This document shows, one piece after another, positions 19,312 through 27,046 of a stretch of DNA of 64,000 bases. The stretch comes from Alkalicoccobacillus porphyridii (GTDB taxonomy: Bacteria > Bacillota > Bacilli > Bacillales > Bacillaceae_D). Made by a program: the position numbers and the translations under genes. The notes beneath the pieces are model-generated. The model saw nothing but the letters and a program-made list of their open reading frames with translations. It had not been told where the DNA came from and searched no databases. The DNA lies in contig NZ_VLXZ01000004.1 in the NCBI RefSeq assembly GCF_007293315.1, positions 186,001-250,000 on the forward strand. Reading direction: 5' to 3'. Every line of letters begins with the position of its first letter. The first letter of the stretch is position 1.

Positions 19312-20124
19312 TTATTCTCCGTATTCTGCTTCAAGTCGTTCACGTTCGGCGTTAAATGGCAGGATAAGTATCTCTACACGTCGATTTTTCTGTCTGCCAT
19401 CTTCTGTTTCATTTGTATCAACTGGTTTATACTCACCATGGCCAGCTACAATAAATTGGTTTGGTTTAAGTTGTTCATTTTCTAGAAAGTCATTTAAAAC
19501 ATTTTCTGCCCGAGCGATACTCAATGTCCAATTCGATTGAAATTGAGGTGTATTAATCGGTCGATCATCTGTATGACCTGAAATCTGTATGTAGCGCGGG
19601 GGATCCGTTGCAAGCATAGCTGAAATTTCGTGTACAAGATTTTGGGCAGTTGGTTTTAATTGATCACTTCCTGAATCAAATAGAATGTTGTCGTTAATCG
19701 TGATCAGTAATCCATCCATCCCAATTTCAGTCGATAATCGATCGCTTAATCCTTGTTCCTCAATGTAGCGATTAAGTTCTCGTTGTAGCTCCCAAAGGTC
19801 TTCAGAAGGCCCATCCATGCCAGCACCATCTAAATCATAGCGCTGCTCATCCTCATTCTCATCATCTTCCTGCTCCGGTACGGCAGCAGCTTCAGGAGGA
19901 GAGGTACCTTCACCTTCCAATGAGTCTGAGTATTCAAGTATACTCGTCCCACCAAGTGCATCGTTTAGTGCAGATTTTAAAGATTCATAACGCGCATTGT
20001 CTACTTGCCCCATCGCGAATAGGATAATGAAGAGGGCCAGTAATAATGTAAGCATATCAGCATATGGTAGCAACCAGCTTTCATCTACGTGATCATCGTG
20101 AACTTTTTTTCGTCTAGCTGACAT
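19312..20124 (-). CDS. motB: Flagellar motor stator protein MotB
   Basis: Stator subunit that anchors MotA to peptidoglycan and carries the ion-binding aspartate. One N-terminal membrane segment with the ion-binding D23 in LLPYADMLTLLLALFIILF, and a C-terminal OmpA-like peptidoglycan-binding domain (about 140-260; ISGHTDDRPINTPQFQSNW). The stretch after the membrane segment (FAMGQVDN) has the Gly-Gln pair seen in the dual-ion MotB of alkaliphilic Bacillus clausii. The linker, residues 60-110, is very acidic. ATG at 20124 is chosen because it overlaps the motA stop by 11 bases (ATGTCAGCTAG) and gives the usual start; 270 residues. Confidence 0.93.
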   Translation of the reverse strand: MSARRKKVHDDHVDESWLLPYADMLTLLLALFIILFAMGQVDNARYESLKSALNDALGGTSILEYSDSLEGEGTSPPEAAAVPEQEDDENEDEQRYDLDGAGMDGPSEDLWELQRELNRYIEEQGLSDRLSTEIGMDGLLITINDNILFDSGSDQLKPTAQNLVHEISAMLATDPPRYIQISGHTDDRPINTPQFQSNWTLSIARAENVLNDFLENEQLKPNQFIVAGHGEYKPVDTNETEDGRQKNRRVEILILPFNAERERLEAEYGE

Positions 20125-20908
20125 TTTCCTGATCAGCTCCTTCGATAAATGAAAGCTGTTCCTTTTCACCCATGTAAACAGTTAGATATTCTTCAATTGC
20201 GCGAGGGGAGCTTCCGTTTAGGATAGCAATCGTTCCCTCGACAATCATGTGGTTATGTAGGATCTCTGCACGTGATTTACGTTTTAATTTGTTAGCAAAC
20301 GGGTGCCATAACACATAACCACAGAAGATCCCAAATAAAGTAGCAACAAAGGCAGCCGCAATAGAATGACCAAGCGCTTCTGTATCATCAAGATTTCCAA
20401 GTGCAGCGATAAGTCCTAGAACCGCTCCCAATACCCCCAAGCTCGGTGCATACGTACCAGCTTGACTGAAAATCGAAGCACCTGCCGTATGACGATCCTG
20501 CATAGCGTCAATCCGCTCATTTAAAGTATGACGTATAAATTCAGGCTCCTGGCCATCAATCATCATACGAACCGCTTGTTTAAAGAAAGGGTCCTCAATT
20601 TCATCTACTTTAGCCTCTAAAGCTAACATTCCTTCTCGGCGTGAGATGGTTGCATATTCTACAAACTGTTTAACTAAGTCTTCCTGAGTTACCTGCTTTT
20701 TTTCAGTAAATAATACTTTAAATAAGCTTGGAATCCGTTTTACTTCAGAGGAAGGGAAGGCTATGAGTATTGCTGCAGCCGTTCCTGCGAAAATAATAAG
20801 CAATGCCGCGGGATTAAAAAGAACGATCAGGCTAGTTCCTTTAAAAATCATACCAACCACAACTGCAATGACTCCCAATATAATCCCGATATACGACGTT
20901 TTATCCAT
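20114..20908 (-). CDS. motA: Flagellar motor stator protein MotA
   Basis: Membrane stator subunit which, with MotB, forms the ion channel and pushes on FliG. The start MDKTSYIGIILGVIAVVVGM and the segments TAGASIFSQAGTYAPSLGVL and FVATLFGIFCGYVLWHPFAN are nearly identical in pattern to MotA of B. subtilis, so this is MotA rather than MotP. Four membrane segments flank the large cytoplasmic loop (about 55-150), which holds the charged residues that contact the rotor. ATG at 20908 follows AAGGAGAA at nine bases; a longer frame to 20935 has no site. 264 residues. Forms a two-gene operon with motB. Confidence 0.94.
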   Translation of the reverse strand: MDKTSYIGIILGVIAVVVGMIFKGTSLIVLFNPAALLIIFAGTAAAILIAFPSSEVKRIPSLFKVLFTEKKQVTQEDLVKQFVEYATISRREGMLALEAKVDEIEDPFFKQAVRMMIDGQEPEFIRHTLNERIDAMQDRHTAGASIFSQAGTYAPSLGVLGAVLGLIAALGNLDDTEALGHSIAAAFVATLFGIFCGYVLWHPFANKLKRKSRAEILHNHMIVEGTIAILNGSSPRAIEEYLTVYMGEKEQLSFIEGADQENVS

Positions 20909-21245
20909 ATCTAATAATTCTCCTTCAACAATCAAAATAATAAATATAGTATACTATACTTAAGTCCTAGTTAGTAAGAATGGGTTCATCTATTCTAAAA
21001 TACTTGTTAAGACTTAGGTAATTACCAATAATTGAATATAAAGCAGGATAATTGATGTATAAACATTCCTGTGCAACCAACCGAATTAGGTATTCAATAG
21101 GGACCTGTAAGCAAAGCATAAATACATAATAAAAGGATAACTTTTAGTTCTAAAAGCCCACTTTACTGAGATGTACATTTCATAAAATCGACAACTTTTG
21201 ATATACTTTATATCAGCAGGACGTTTGTTGTTTGGAAAGGAAGAA
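20909..21245. other. Intergenic region between divergent motA and yitT-like genes
   Basis: About 337 bases, AT-rich, holding the promoters of two divergent genes. Apart from AAGGAGAA before motA and GGAAAGG before the right-hand gene I see no hairpin, repeat or small gene that I can support. A sigma-D promoter for motAB would be expected on the - strand but I could not place one. Confidence 0.4.
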
Positions 21246-22121
21246 ATGAACATGGTCAATCCAAAAAGAAAAGAAACTACTTTACACTTAGCAGGACGAG
21301 TTCTTCTCATTATCATTGGAGCAGTCCTAGCAGCTGGCTCAATTGAACTATTTTTGCTTCCAAGCTCCATCATTGATGGAGGCATCATTGGAATTTCACT
21401 CATTTTGAATAACCTCACTAATATTAACTTCGGCATTCTTGTCTTTATTATTAATCTCCCTTTTCTTTATTTCGGTTATAAATTTATCGGAAAGAAGTTT
21501 TTGTTCTCTTCATTAATAGGTATTATTACGTTATCTCTCGGTGAATCCTATTTGCATCATCTACATCCACCAGCTTTTACAACCTCACCATTGTTAGCAA
21601 CAGTTTTTGGGGGAGTGTTCCTCGGGGCGGGAGTAGGAATTGTTATTAGATATGGCGGAGCGTTAGATGGCACAGAAATCTTAGGAATTTTATTATCAAA
21701 AAAAATCCCCTTTACAGTTGGGGAATTTGTGATGGTTTTTAATGTTTTTGTTTTTGCCTGGGCTGGTTACGTTTTAGGAGCGGAGCAAGCGATGTATTCC
21801 ATCATTACATATTTTATTGCAGCTAAAACAATCGATGTCGTTATTCAAGGAATCGATGAAACAAAAGCCGTTCTCATCGTCTCAGATCACTACGAAGACT
21901 TGGCAGAGGCTATCACCTCAGAACTGGGGAGGGGTATTACCATGTTAAGTGGGAAGGGTGGTTACAAAAACGACAAAAAAGAAATATTATATGTGGTCGT
22001 CACCCGACTTGAAGTCATTAAACTAAAAAATATAATCTATGATATAGACCGTAGAGCCTTTGTCACCATTATGAATACTCAAGAAGCACATGGCTCAACA
22101 TTTAAATCAGGCGCGCATTAG
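21246..22121 (+). CDS. YitT family membrane protein with DUF2179 domain
   Basis: A 291-residue membrane protein of the YitT/YqfU/YpjC group. Five to six membrane segments lie in residues 14-200, with the family motifs [44 protein letters not shown] and the [14 protein letters not shown] segment, followed by the cytoplasmic DUF2179 domain (about 205-291; [24 protein letters not shown]). Function unknown; a transport role has been proposed for relatives. ATG at 21246 follows GGAAAGGAAG; ATG 21252 is possible. Bacillus genomes carry several paralogues, so I give no symbol. Single gene with its own terminator. Confidence 0.88.
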   Translation: MNMVNPKRKETTLHLAGRVLLIIIGAVLAAGSIELFLLPSSIIDGGIIGISLILNNLTNINFGILVFIINLPFLYFGYKFIGKKFLFSSLIGIITLSLGESYLHHLHPPAFTTSPLLATVFGGVFLGAGVGIVIRYGGALDGTEILGILLSKKIPFTVGEFVMVFNVFVFAWAGYVLGAEQAMYSIITYFIAAKTIDVVIQGIDETKAVLIVSDHYEDLAEAITSELGRGITMLSGKGGYKNDKKEILYVVVTRLEVIKLKNIIYDIDRRAFVTIMNTQEAHGSTFKSGAH

Positions 22122-22127
22122 CATCGT

Positions 22128-22160
22128 AAACACCAGCAGGAGTTCTGCTGGTGTTTTTTA
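22128..22160 (+). terminator. Terminator after the YitT-like gene
   Basis: AAACACCAGCAG / CTGCTGGTGTTT with a 5-nt loop and a following T-run. Confidence 0.92.
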
Positions 22161-22313
22161 AAGATCTTTTGACTTACAGATTGTCTAGGTACATAGATAT
22201 AAATGAAAGCATTTTTTTAAATGTATGATTTTTTCACATTAATCATGATACAATATGTATAAATATGAAATTGATCTTAGTGTTACTAGGCTCAGCAAAG
22301 GAGTACGACCATA

Positions 22314-23195
22314 GTGAAAGAAACGCTTACAAGGCTTTTCTTACTGCTTAGTCTATGCCTATTGATTTCGTGCGACTCTAACCACACGGATCCACAAACA
22401 AGCATACCTGAACAAGATCAAACGCCTACAATTAATGAAATCATCCAACGGTCAGAAGCACAAATAAAAGATGCTGATACATTTACCCTCCAGCTTAATA
22501 TGACACAAACAATCTCCGAGGGTAATTTTAGTGAGGAAACGGTTAAAAGTAACACACGTACTTATTACAATGTATCACCGCTAGCGTATCACCAAACTGT
22601 AGATACAGAAACAAATACAAGCAAATCCTCTGATAGTATACAAACAAGAGGGGAGCAGTACGTGACTGAAGATGGAGCATTTATGTTAAGTCATTCTTCT
22701 GATGAATGGATGGAGGTCCCGCTTGAATTAACGCAGGACGTTATTGCCTTTCAAAACGTACAGCTTGAACCAATTCGCTATCTAGAAATTATTAAAGAGC
22801 ATGCTGAGGACATTCAATTAATAGAAGAAGACACGCATTATAAACTAGAAATAGATGGGGAAGGCCCTAAATTACGTGATTTGGTTATGCAACTGTATCA
22901 TATAAGCAACTTAGCCAATGAGCAGCAATCATTTGAAATTGTGAATCAGATGAATATTGAATTAATTGATTATGATATATATATAAACAAGGAAACATAT
23001 CTTCTGGATAGAGTTTCAAGTGAGATCGATTTGCTTACCAATTACGAAGGAGAGCAAGTACAAATAAATTTAAATCTAGAAACAGAAATGATGGATTATA
23101 ACTCAACAGACACCATAGAAATACCAGAAGAGATTATCCATAACGCAAAGGAATACAAAATCAATATCATCAATTCAGATGAAACCAATAGCTAG
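22314..23195 (+). CDS. Lipoprotein, DUF6612-like, unknown function
   Basis: Exported lipoprotein of 293 residues: signal peptide MKETLTRLFLLLSLCLLISC with the modified cysteine at 20, followed by a short linker rich in N, T, D and Q and a domain of about 240 residues rich in beta strand. The pattern of repeated strands (FTLQLNMTQTISEGNFSEE, then RTYYNVSPLAYHQTV and YINKETYLLDRVSSEIDLL) resembles the LolA/DUF6612-type fold found in many Bacillus lipoproteins. The ligand is unknown. GTG start is fixed by AAAGGAG nine bases upstream. Monocistronic; a terminator overlaps the end of the gene. Confidence 0.75.
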   Translation: MKETLTRLFLLLSLCLLISCDSNHTDPQTSIPEQDQTPTINEIIQRSEAQIKDADTFTLQLNMTQTISEGNFSEETVKSNTRTYYNVSPLAYHQTVDTETNTSKSSDSIQTRGEQYVTEDGAFMLSHSSDEWMEVPLELTQDVIAFQNVQLEPIRYLEIIKEHAEDIQLIEEDTHYKLEIDGEGPKLRDLVMQLYHISNLANEQQSFEIVNQMNIELIDYDIYINKETYLLDRVSSEIDLLTNYEGEQVQINLNLETEMMDYNSTDTIEIPEEIIHNAKEYKINIINSDETNS

Positions 23196-23212
23196 ATCTA
23201 TTGGTTTTTTTA
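23182..23212 (+). terminator. Terminator overlapping the lipoprotein stop codon
   Basis: AAACCAATAG / CTATTGGTTT around a 6-nt loop, then a T-run. The stem includes the last codons of the gene. Confidence 0.85.
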
Positions 23213-23274
23213 AATTTCGTCTCAAAACTACGAGTATTCAAGGATTATGAGACGTAATCCGTGTTAAACTAATC

Positions 23275-23302
23275 GGTTCCGATAATATATATTATGTAAA
23301 CT
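23275..23302 (+). other. dif: Chromosome dimer resolution site dif
   Basis: This 28-base segment matches the B. subtilis dif site at 24 of 28 positions as I recall that sequence, including an unbroken run of 19 (AATATATATTATGTAAACT, 23284-23302) that contains the XerD half-site TTATGTAAACT. Differences are confined to the two outermost bases and two bases of the XerC side. It lies between genes, 80 bases after the lipoprotein gene. XerC/XerD (CodV/RipX) recombine chromosome dimers here. The opposing strand bias of genes on the two sides and the rtp gene 15 kb away support the call. Confidence 0.88.
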
Positions 23303-23415
23303 TAAATAATAAATTAGATTTTTGTCTGTTTACTGTTACTTTACAAGCTCCTCTCTCCATCTTATATTTACTGATAACTGATTAGCCTTTAAAATATATT
23401 AAAGGAGCGATCTTA

Positions 23416-23579
23416 ATGAAAAATAAGAATTCGTTACAATTGCTGTCCTTATTTGCTATATTGCTTGCATTAATGGTAAGAAACTCAAATCTCCATTTGA
23501 TGTTAAATCAAGTTTTTATGCTGCGTCTGCTCTGATGCTTTTGATTGCTGCATTCTGTAGTTTTAGAAAAAGATCATAA
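23416..23579 (+). pseudogene. Frameshifted gene for a small two-segment membrane protein
   Basis: A good site AAAGGAG precedes ATG 23416. The first frame runs MKNKNSLQLLSLFAILLALM and then loses sense, stopping at 23535. In another frame the sequence continues as GKKLKSPFDVKSSFYAASAL (from about 23476), then MLLIAAFCSFRKRS and TAA at 23577-23579. Joined by a one-base shift near 23470-23480 the two halves give a protein of about 54 residues with two hydrophobic segments and a basic tail. It may be a pseudogene, a sequencing error or recoding. It lies beside the toxin-antitoxin locus, and I do not recognise the family. Confidence 0.45.
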
Positions 23580-23779
23580 AAAATTAAGCTATATATGTGC
23601 TATTAGAGCTTAGACACTGTTTTTAGTATACTGTTTGAAAAAAATATTTCGGTAAATGAAATTATATAGTGTTGAAGCTTCTTTGTCATTCACTCATATT
23701 TTTCCGAATGACTTCTATTTTTATTTACTATTAAAGATTTTAATGAGTCTGTATCAGTTAATACAATAACCAAAGTAAG

Positions 23780-23808
23780 TTGCATACAGTGAATAGATAA
23801 GGTAAAAT
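23780..23808 (+). promoter_or_regulatory. Promoter of the antitoxin RNA
   Basis: TTGCAT (23780-23785), 17-base spacer, TAAAAT (23803-23808). No gene follows on this strand, only a structured RNA and its terminator, so this is read as the antitoxin promoter. Confidence 0.7.
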
Positions 23809-23814
23809 ACACAT

Positions 23815-23943
23815 ATAATTAAACAAAGCACCCACGCCTTGCAAGTTGCCCGCTTGAAGAGCGGCCAGCCCATCTTGGGATCATACGAAAAAAAGTAATT
23901 ACCCAGCACAGCCGGACATAGCTATGGGGTGGTTACTTTTTTT
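23815..23943 (+). ncRNA. Antisense RNA antitoxin of a type I toxin-antitoxin pair
   Basis: A transcript of about 125 nt is predicted from the promoter at 23780-23808 to the terminator ending in T residues at 23937-23943. It is GC-richer than its surroundings, has no reading frame with a ribosome binding site, and can form a hairpin around GCCCGCTTGAAGAGCGGC. Its 3' end is complementary to the 3' end of the toxin mRNA on the other strand, overlapping the last 15 or so toxin codons. This tail-to-tail layout is that of TxpA/RatA and BsrG/SR4 in B. subtilis. Length and start are inferred. Confidence 0.62.
23893..23943. terminator. Shared bidirectional terminator of toxin mRNA and antitoxin RNA
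   Basis: AAGTAATTACCC (23893-23904) pairs fully, with two G-U pairs, with GGGTGGTTACTT (23927-23938). Seven A residues before and seven T residues after it make it work in both directions. Confidence 0.78.
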
Positions 23944-24036
23944 GCTTATTTCTACGATCATAATTACAACAATAACTAAAGTTAATGTAAACATCCCGAA
24001 ACCGAGAATAACATTTGCTGAATCTGTTGTAATCAT
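23899..24036 (-). CDS. Small hydrophobic holin-like toxin (type I toxin-antitoxin)
   Basis: A 45-residue peptide, MITTDSANVILGFGMFTLTL and so on, with a single membrane segment at about residues 9-30, followed by EISKKSNHP. This is the build of the putative holin-like toxins of Firmicutes (TxpA, BsrG, BsrE, YoeI), which insert in the membrane and stop growth. A very strong site (AGGAGGGAGGTGA) precedes ATG 24036, and a perfect -10 TATAAT lies at 24106-24111 on the same strand. Extending to 24081 would ignore this site. The stop codon lies in the shared terminator. Family membership is inferred from size, pattern and the antisense RNA. Confidence 0.68.
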   Translation of the reverse strand: MITTDSANVILGFGMFTLTLVIVVIMIVEISKKSNHPIAMSGCAG

Positions 24037-24194
24037 GGGCCTCACCTCCCTCCTTACGATGGGAAGATATTGGCCACTCACCCCGCTTTATGCAACTATT
24101 CTGTTATTATATCATTTTTGTCGTATTCTTCCTCTTGCATTAGCTATTTACCCATCAATTTATCGCACTAGCGTCTTTCTGCTACTTATCCCTT

Positions 24195-25220
24195 TCACCC
24201 TTCTTTCATCAAACCTTCAGCATCAAAATAAACGATTCTTTGTTCTTTCGCAGAGTGATAACAAGCCTCTAGTAAAGAAATTGTTTTTAAATTGTCTTCA
24301 CTACAATTCGAAGCGCTTACATTATTCTCAATTGAATAAATGAGCTGACGGATGCCTTCAAATGCACTTTCAGGTTTCTTTGCTTGACCTCCTGTTTCAG
24401 GTTGCCAGACCTCTACTGGTTCTTTTATCCCTTTTTTGTACAAGGCGACTTCATTATAGCCTGCAACGAGTGTGCCTGTCTCTCCAACCACAATTAGCTC
24501 TGTCCGAGAGAATGCAGAGGATAAGCTTTGAGAATAAGAAACGGTAACACCATTTTGGAATGTGATTTGTACAGAAGCGTCAGTATCACCCGCGCAATTG
24601 ATAGCTGGTGATGAATAAGTTTGGCAGACTAATCTTTTTGCGGGACTTCCGAGAATCAATCTGAAGCCATCCAACCAATGTATCCCCATGACAGATAGTG
24701 AATTCCGCTCACACTGCGTCCTCCAGCCTTGATCTTGCCTGTGATGGAAATCATGAAATTTTACAGAAGACACACTGCCAATTACGTTTTCCTGAATCTT
24801 TGTTTTGGCAAAATCAAATGGATAATGAGTTCTAAAGTTTTGGTTTATACTTATAGGTACTTGATGCTTACGTGCTTCTTCTGTTATCTCAATCGCTTCT
24901 CCTAGTGTTTCGGTAAAAGGCTTTTCACAAAACACAGCAATCCCCGCTTTAATTAAAGGCAGGATTACATCTTTTCGAATGACTGATGGAGTACATACAA
25001 CAGCAATGTCAATGTTGCTCTCTTTGATAAATGCTTGAAGTTCGGTATAACGTTGCGGTATATGGTACATATCTGCGCGTAATTGTAATACCTCTGAATT
25101 TGGATCGCATATTGCCGTAACCTCTACTTGTTCTTCATGATTTTTAAAACCTTCTAAATGCATGTTCGTCACATTTCCTGCACCAACCATGCCTATTTTA
25201 TATCTGGTCTTCTTAGACAA
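24195..25220 (-). CDS. Gfo/Idh/MocA family oxidoreductase
   Basis: NAD(P)-dependent sugar or inositol oxidoreductase, 341 residues. The N-terminal Rossmann domain has KIGMVGAGNVTNMHLEGF and the family hallmark FCEKPFTETLGEA (lysine of the EKP motif). The second domain carries the conserved DFHHRQDQGWRT and MGIHWLDGFRLI, with the catalytic His in the latter. ATG is 14 bases after the stop of the isomerase gene upstream, so the two form an operon. Nearby genes for an isomerase and a sugar-type regulator suggest oxidation or epimerisation of a sugar or cyclitol, but the substrate is unknown. Confidence 0.88.
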   Translation of the reverse strand: MSKKTRYKIGMVGAGNVTNMHLEGFKNHEEQVEVTAICDPNSEVLQLRADMYHIPQRYTELQAFIKESNIDIAVVCTPSVIRKDVILPLIKAGIAVFCEKPFTETLGEAIEITEEARKHQVPISINQNFRTHYPFDFAKTKIQENVIGSVSSVKFHDFHHRQDQGWRTQCERNSLSVMGIHWLDGFRLILGSPAKRLVCQTYSSPAINCAGDTDASVQITFQNGVTVSYSQSLSSAFSRTELIVVGETGTLVAGYNEVALYKKGIKEPVEVWQPETGGQAKKPESAFEGIRQLIYSIENNVSASNCSEDNLKTISLLEACYHSAKEQRIVYFDAEGLMKEG

Positions 25221-25234
25221 AATGAATATCCCCC

Positions 25235-25996
25235 TTACAATGATGTGTAGGATAACCCTTTAGACATATACGTGTAGCAATCTTCCATTCCTTGTTGAAG
25301 ATCTCCACCACTTTCCTCATCTGCTGAAACCCAGCCTTGAAAATTCAATTTTTTGATTGCATGAAATACAGGAGCAAAATCAATCTCACCTTCTCCAAGA
25401 ACCTTCCACTGCCCTTGAGCAAAATCCTTCAAATGAAAATTATCGATAAAGTTCCCGAAACTATCTATCACTTCAGAAATATCCTGGATCCCAGATTTAT
25501 ATAGATGAGCTGTGTCAATTGTTAACGTAACGGTATTTTCTTTAACCTGATCAAAAAATACATCAAAATCTTCTCGATACATCACGGGTTGGTCGTGGTG
25601 ATGATGTAGCGACAGTCCAACTCCATATTGCTGCCTGGCTTCTAGACCTAGTTCAGAAAGTGTTTTTGCAAAGTCCTTAATGTCAGAGTTAGATACCTTT
25701 TTCCGTGAAATACCGTGACAAAAAACGATTCGTTCTACACCCACTTTTTCGGAAAATGAAAAGAGGTTTCTTAGATCATCTTGATTCTGTTCATCTAAGC
25801 TGCCACCTGCGATTAAGGCAGAAGCCATTCCTTTTTGCTCCCCCCATACTTCTAAAAAATGCGAGGCATCTTTTATATAGGGAGAATATTGAGGTGGTTT
25901 TAACTGAAGACCTTCGTAACCAATCGACCGAAAACGGGTAAATAAAATGTTCCGTTCTGCCTCTGTTTTTGTTGGACTTGAAAAAGCTAATTTCAT
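25235..25996 (-). CDS. Sugar phosphate isomerase/epimerase family TIM-barrel protein
   Basis: A 253-residue AP-endonuclease-2 type TIM barrel, the fold of xylose isomerase-like, IolE/IolI and hydroxypyruvate isomerase-like enzymes. Metal-ligand motifs are visible: VGLSLHHHHDQP, LTIDTAHLYKSG, NFHLKDF and the closing GWVSADEESGGD. Start ATG follows AAAGGAGGACTAAAGGG. First gene of an operon with the oxidoreductase at 24195. Its promoter (26208-26236) contains a TTCAAC-N3-GTTGAA operator, which suggests repression by the regulator encoded at 26363. The substrate is not evident. Confidence 0.85.
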   Translation of the reverse strand: MKLAFSSPTKTEAERNILFTRFRSIGYEGLQLKPPQYSPYIKDASHFLEVWGEQKGMASALIAGGSLDEQNQDDLRNLFSFSEKVGVERIVFCHGISRKKVSNSDIKDFAKTLSELGLEARQQYGVGLSLHHHHDQPVMYREDFDVFFDQVKENTVTLTIDTAHLYKSGIQDISEVIDSFGNFIDNFHLKDFAQGQWKVLGEGEIDFAPVFHAIKKLNFQGWVSADEESGGDLQQGMEDCYTYMSKGLSYTSL

Positions 25997-26207
25997 TTCC
26001 CTTTAGTCCTCCTTTTTAAAGCAATGTAAGGTCATTTTGCAGAGAGACAACCATGAATATGAGCGGAATAAATTGAACGGGTTCGCTTTTTTATGACTGA
26101 CTACCGTAACCCTCCCCCTCTAGAGCGACAAACGAAGAAATAAAGAATTCACCTTCATCTGTCTCTATACATCAATATCCTCCTCTCAAAAGGAGATTTA
26201 TGTGTTT

Positions 26208-26236
26208 ATCTTAATTCAACCTAGTTGAACAGTCAA
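26208..26236 (-). promoter_or_regulatory. Promoter with operator for the isomerase-oxidoreductase operon
   Basis: On the - strand TTGACT (26236-26231), 17-base spacer, TAAGAT (26213-26208). The spacer holds the perfect palindrome TTCAACCTAGTTGAA (26215-26229). A protein bound there would occlude RNA polymerase. The same motif recurs at 26269 and 26990. Confidence 0.72.
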
Positions 26237-26268
26237 TCGGAAATTCTCTGAATTCACACTTAATTTCT

Positions 26269-26283
26269 TTCAACTTTGTGGAA
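26269..26283. promoter_or_regulatory. Second TTCAAC-N3-GTTGAA operator, upstream of the XRE-cupin regulator
   Basis: TTCAACTTTGTGGAA, one mismatch from the palindrome at 26215 and 26990. It lies about 40 bases before the likely regulator promoter (-10 TATAAT, 26324-26329) and suggests autoregulation. Confidence 0.6.
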
Positions 26284-26362
26284 CCCAGCTATAGTCACTC
26301 TTCCTATTTGCCTATCATCGAATTATAATGTAATTAATCGTAAATCAGAAAGGGATGCAGAC

Positions 26363-26923
26363 ATGTCTATTGGTAAACAGTTAGGATCACGAATTCGACT
26401 TATCCGCAAACAACAAAATAGAACATTAGAAGAGATTGCCTCCGCTTGTGGTTTCACTAAAAGCCTTTTATCTAAAATCGAGAATGGCGTAACAACCCCG
26501 CCGATATCAACCTTAATGAAAATAGCTGAATCGCTAGGAGTCACTGTCTCCGATTTACTTGAAGAAAGCAAGGTTGACGGCACGGTATATACCCCCTCTG
26601 AAACATATAAGAATAATGACAGCTGGATCAAAACAGAAAAAGGATATTCGTTTTATGCATTTGCTGCGAGTCGTCAAGATAAAATCATGCAACCGTACTA
26701 CTTCGTTGCTAAAAAAGGCGAAATAAAAAGTCACGTCCTCTCTCATAGCGGAGAAGAGTTTCTATACGTTTTAGAAGGTGAAATGAAGTACAGAGTAGCG
26801 AACACTGAATATACGCTAACTCCCGGCGATACGATTTACTTTACCTCTTTAGAGGAGCACACGTTAACACCCATTACAGAAGAAGTGAGATATTTAGCCG
26901 TTTTTGCGGTTTTTCCCGAGTGA
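26363..26923 (+). CDS. XRE-family regulator with C-terminal cupin domain
   Basis: DNA-binding regulator of 186 residues. The N-terminal XRE helix-turn-helix covers about residues 8-62 (LIRKQQNRTLEEIASACGFT, then SLLSKIENG). The C-terminal cupin (about 110-186) has the motifs HSGEEFLYVLEGEMKYRV and LTPGDTIYFTSLEEHTL and probably senses a small ligand. ATG at 26363 follows GAAAGGGATG; the frame runs on to 26276 through the operator and without a site. It is divergent from the isomerase-oxidoreductase operon and is followed by a cupin gene, with matching operators before each unit. Confidence 0.88.
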   Translation: MSIGKQLGSRIRLIRKQQNRTLEEIASACGFTKSLLSKIENGVTTPPISTLMKIAESLGVTVSDLLEESKVDGTVYTPSETYKNNDSWIKTEKGYSFYAFAASRQDKIMQPYYFVAKKGEIKSHVLSHSGEEFLYVLEGEMKYRVANTEYTLTPGDTIYFTSLEEHTLTPITEEVRYLAVFAVFPE

Positions 26924-26948
26924 TCGCGATTCCGCATCACTCTTTTTT
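26918..26948 (+). terminator. Terminator after the XRE-cupin regulator
   Basis: GAGTGAT / ATCACTC with flanking partial pairing and seven T residues; the stem includes the stop codon. Confidence 0.85.
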
Positions 26949-26981
26949 ATTCTATAGCAAAATAGTTGAATGAAATTAAAC

Positions 26982-27011
26982 TTGATGTATTCAACTTTGT
27001 TGAATTATAAT
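26982..27011 (+). promoter_or_regulatory. Promoter with operator for the cupin gene
   Basis: TTGATG (26982-26987), 18-base spacer, perfect TATAAT (27006-27011). The spacer is filled by the perfect palindrome TTCAACTTTGTTGAA (26990-27004), the same operator arrangement as at 26208-26236. A half site GTTGAA lies at 26965. Confidence 0.75.
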
Positions 27012-27046
27012 AAAAATACGTTAAATATATCAAGGAGGATATGTTC

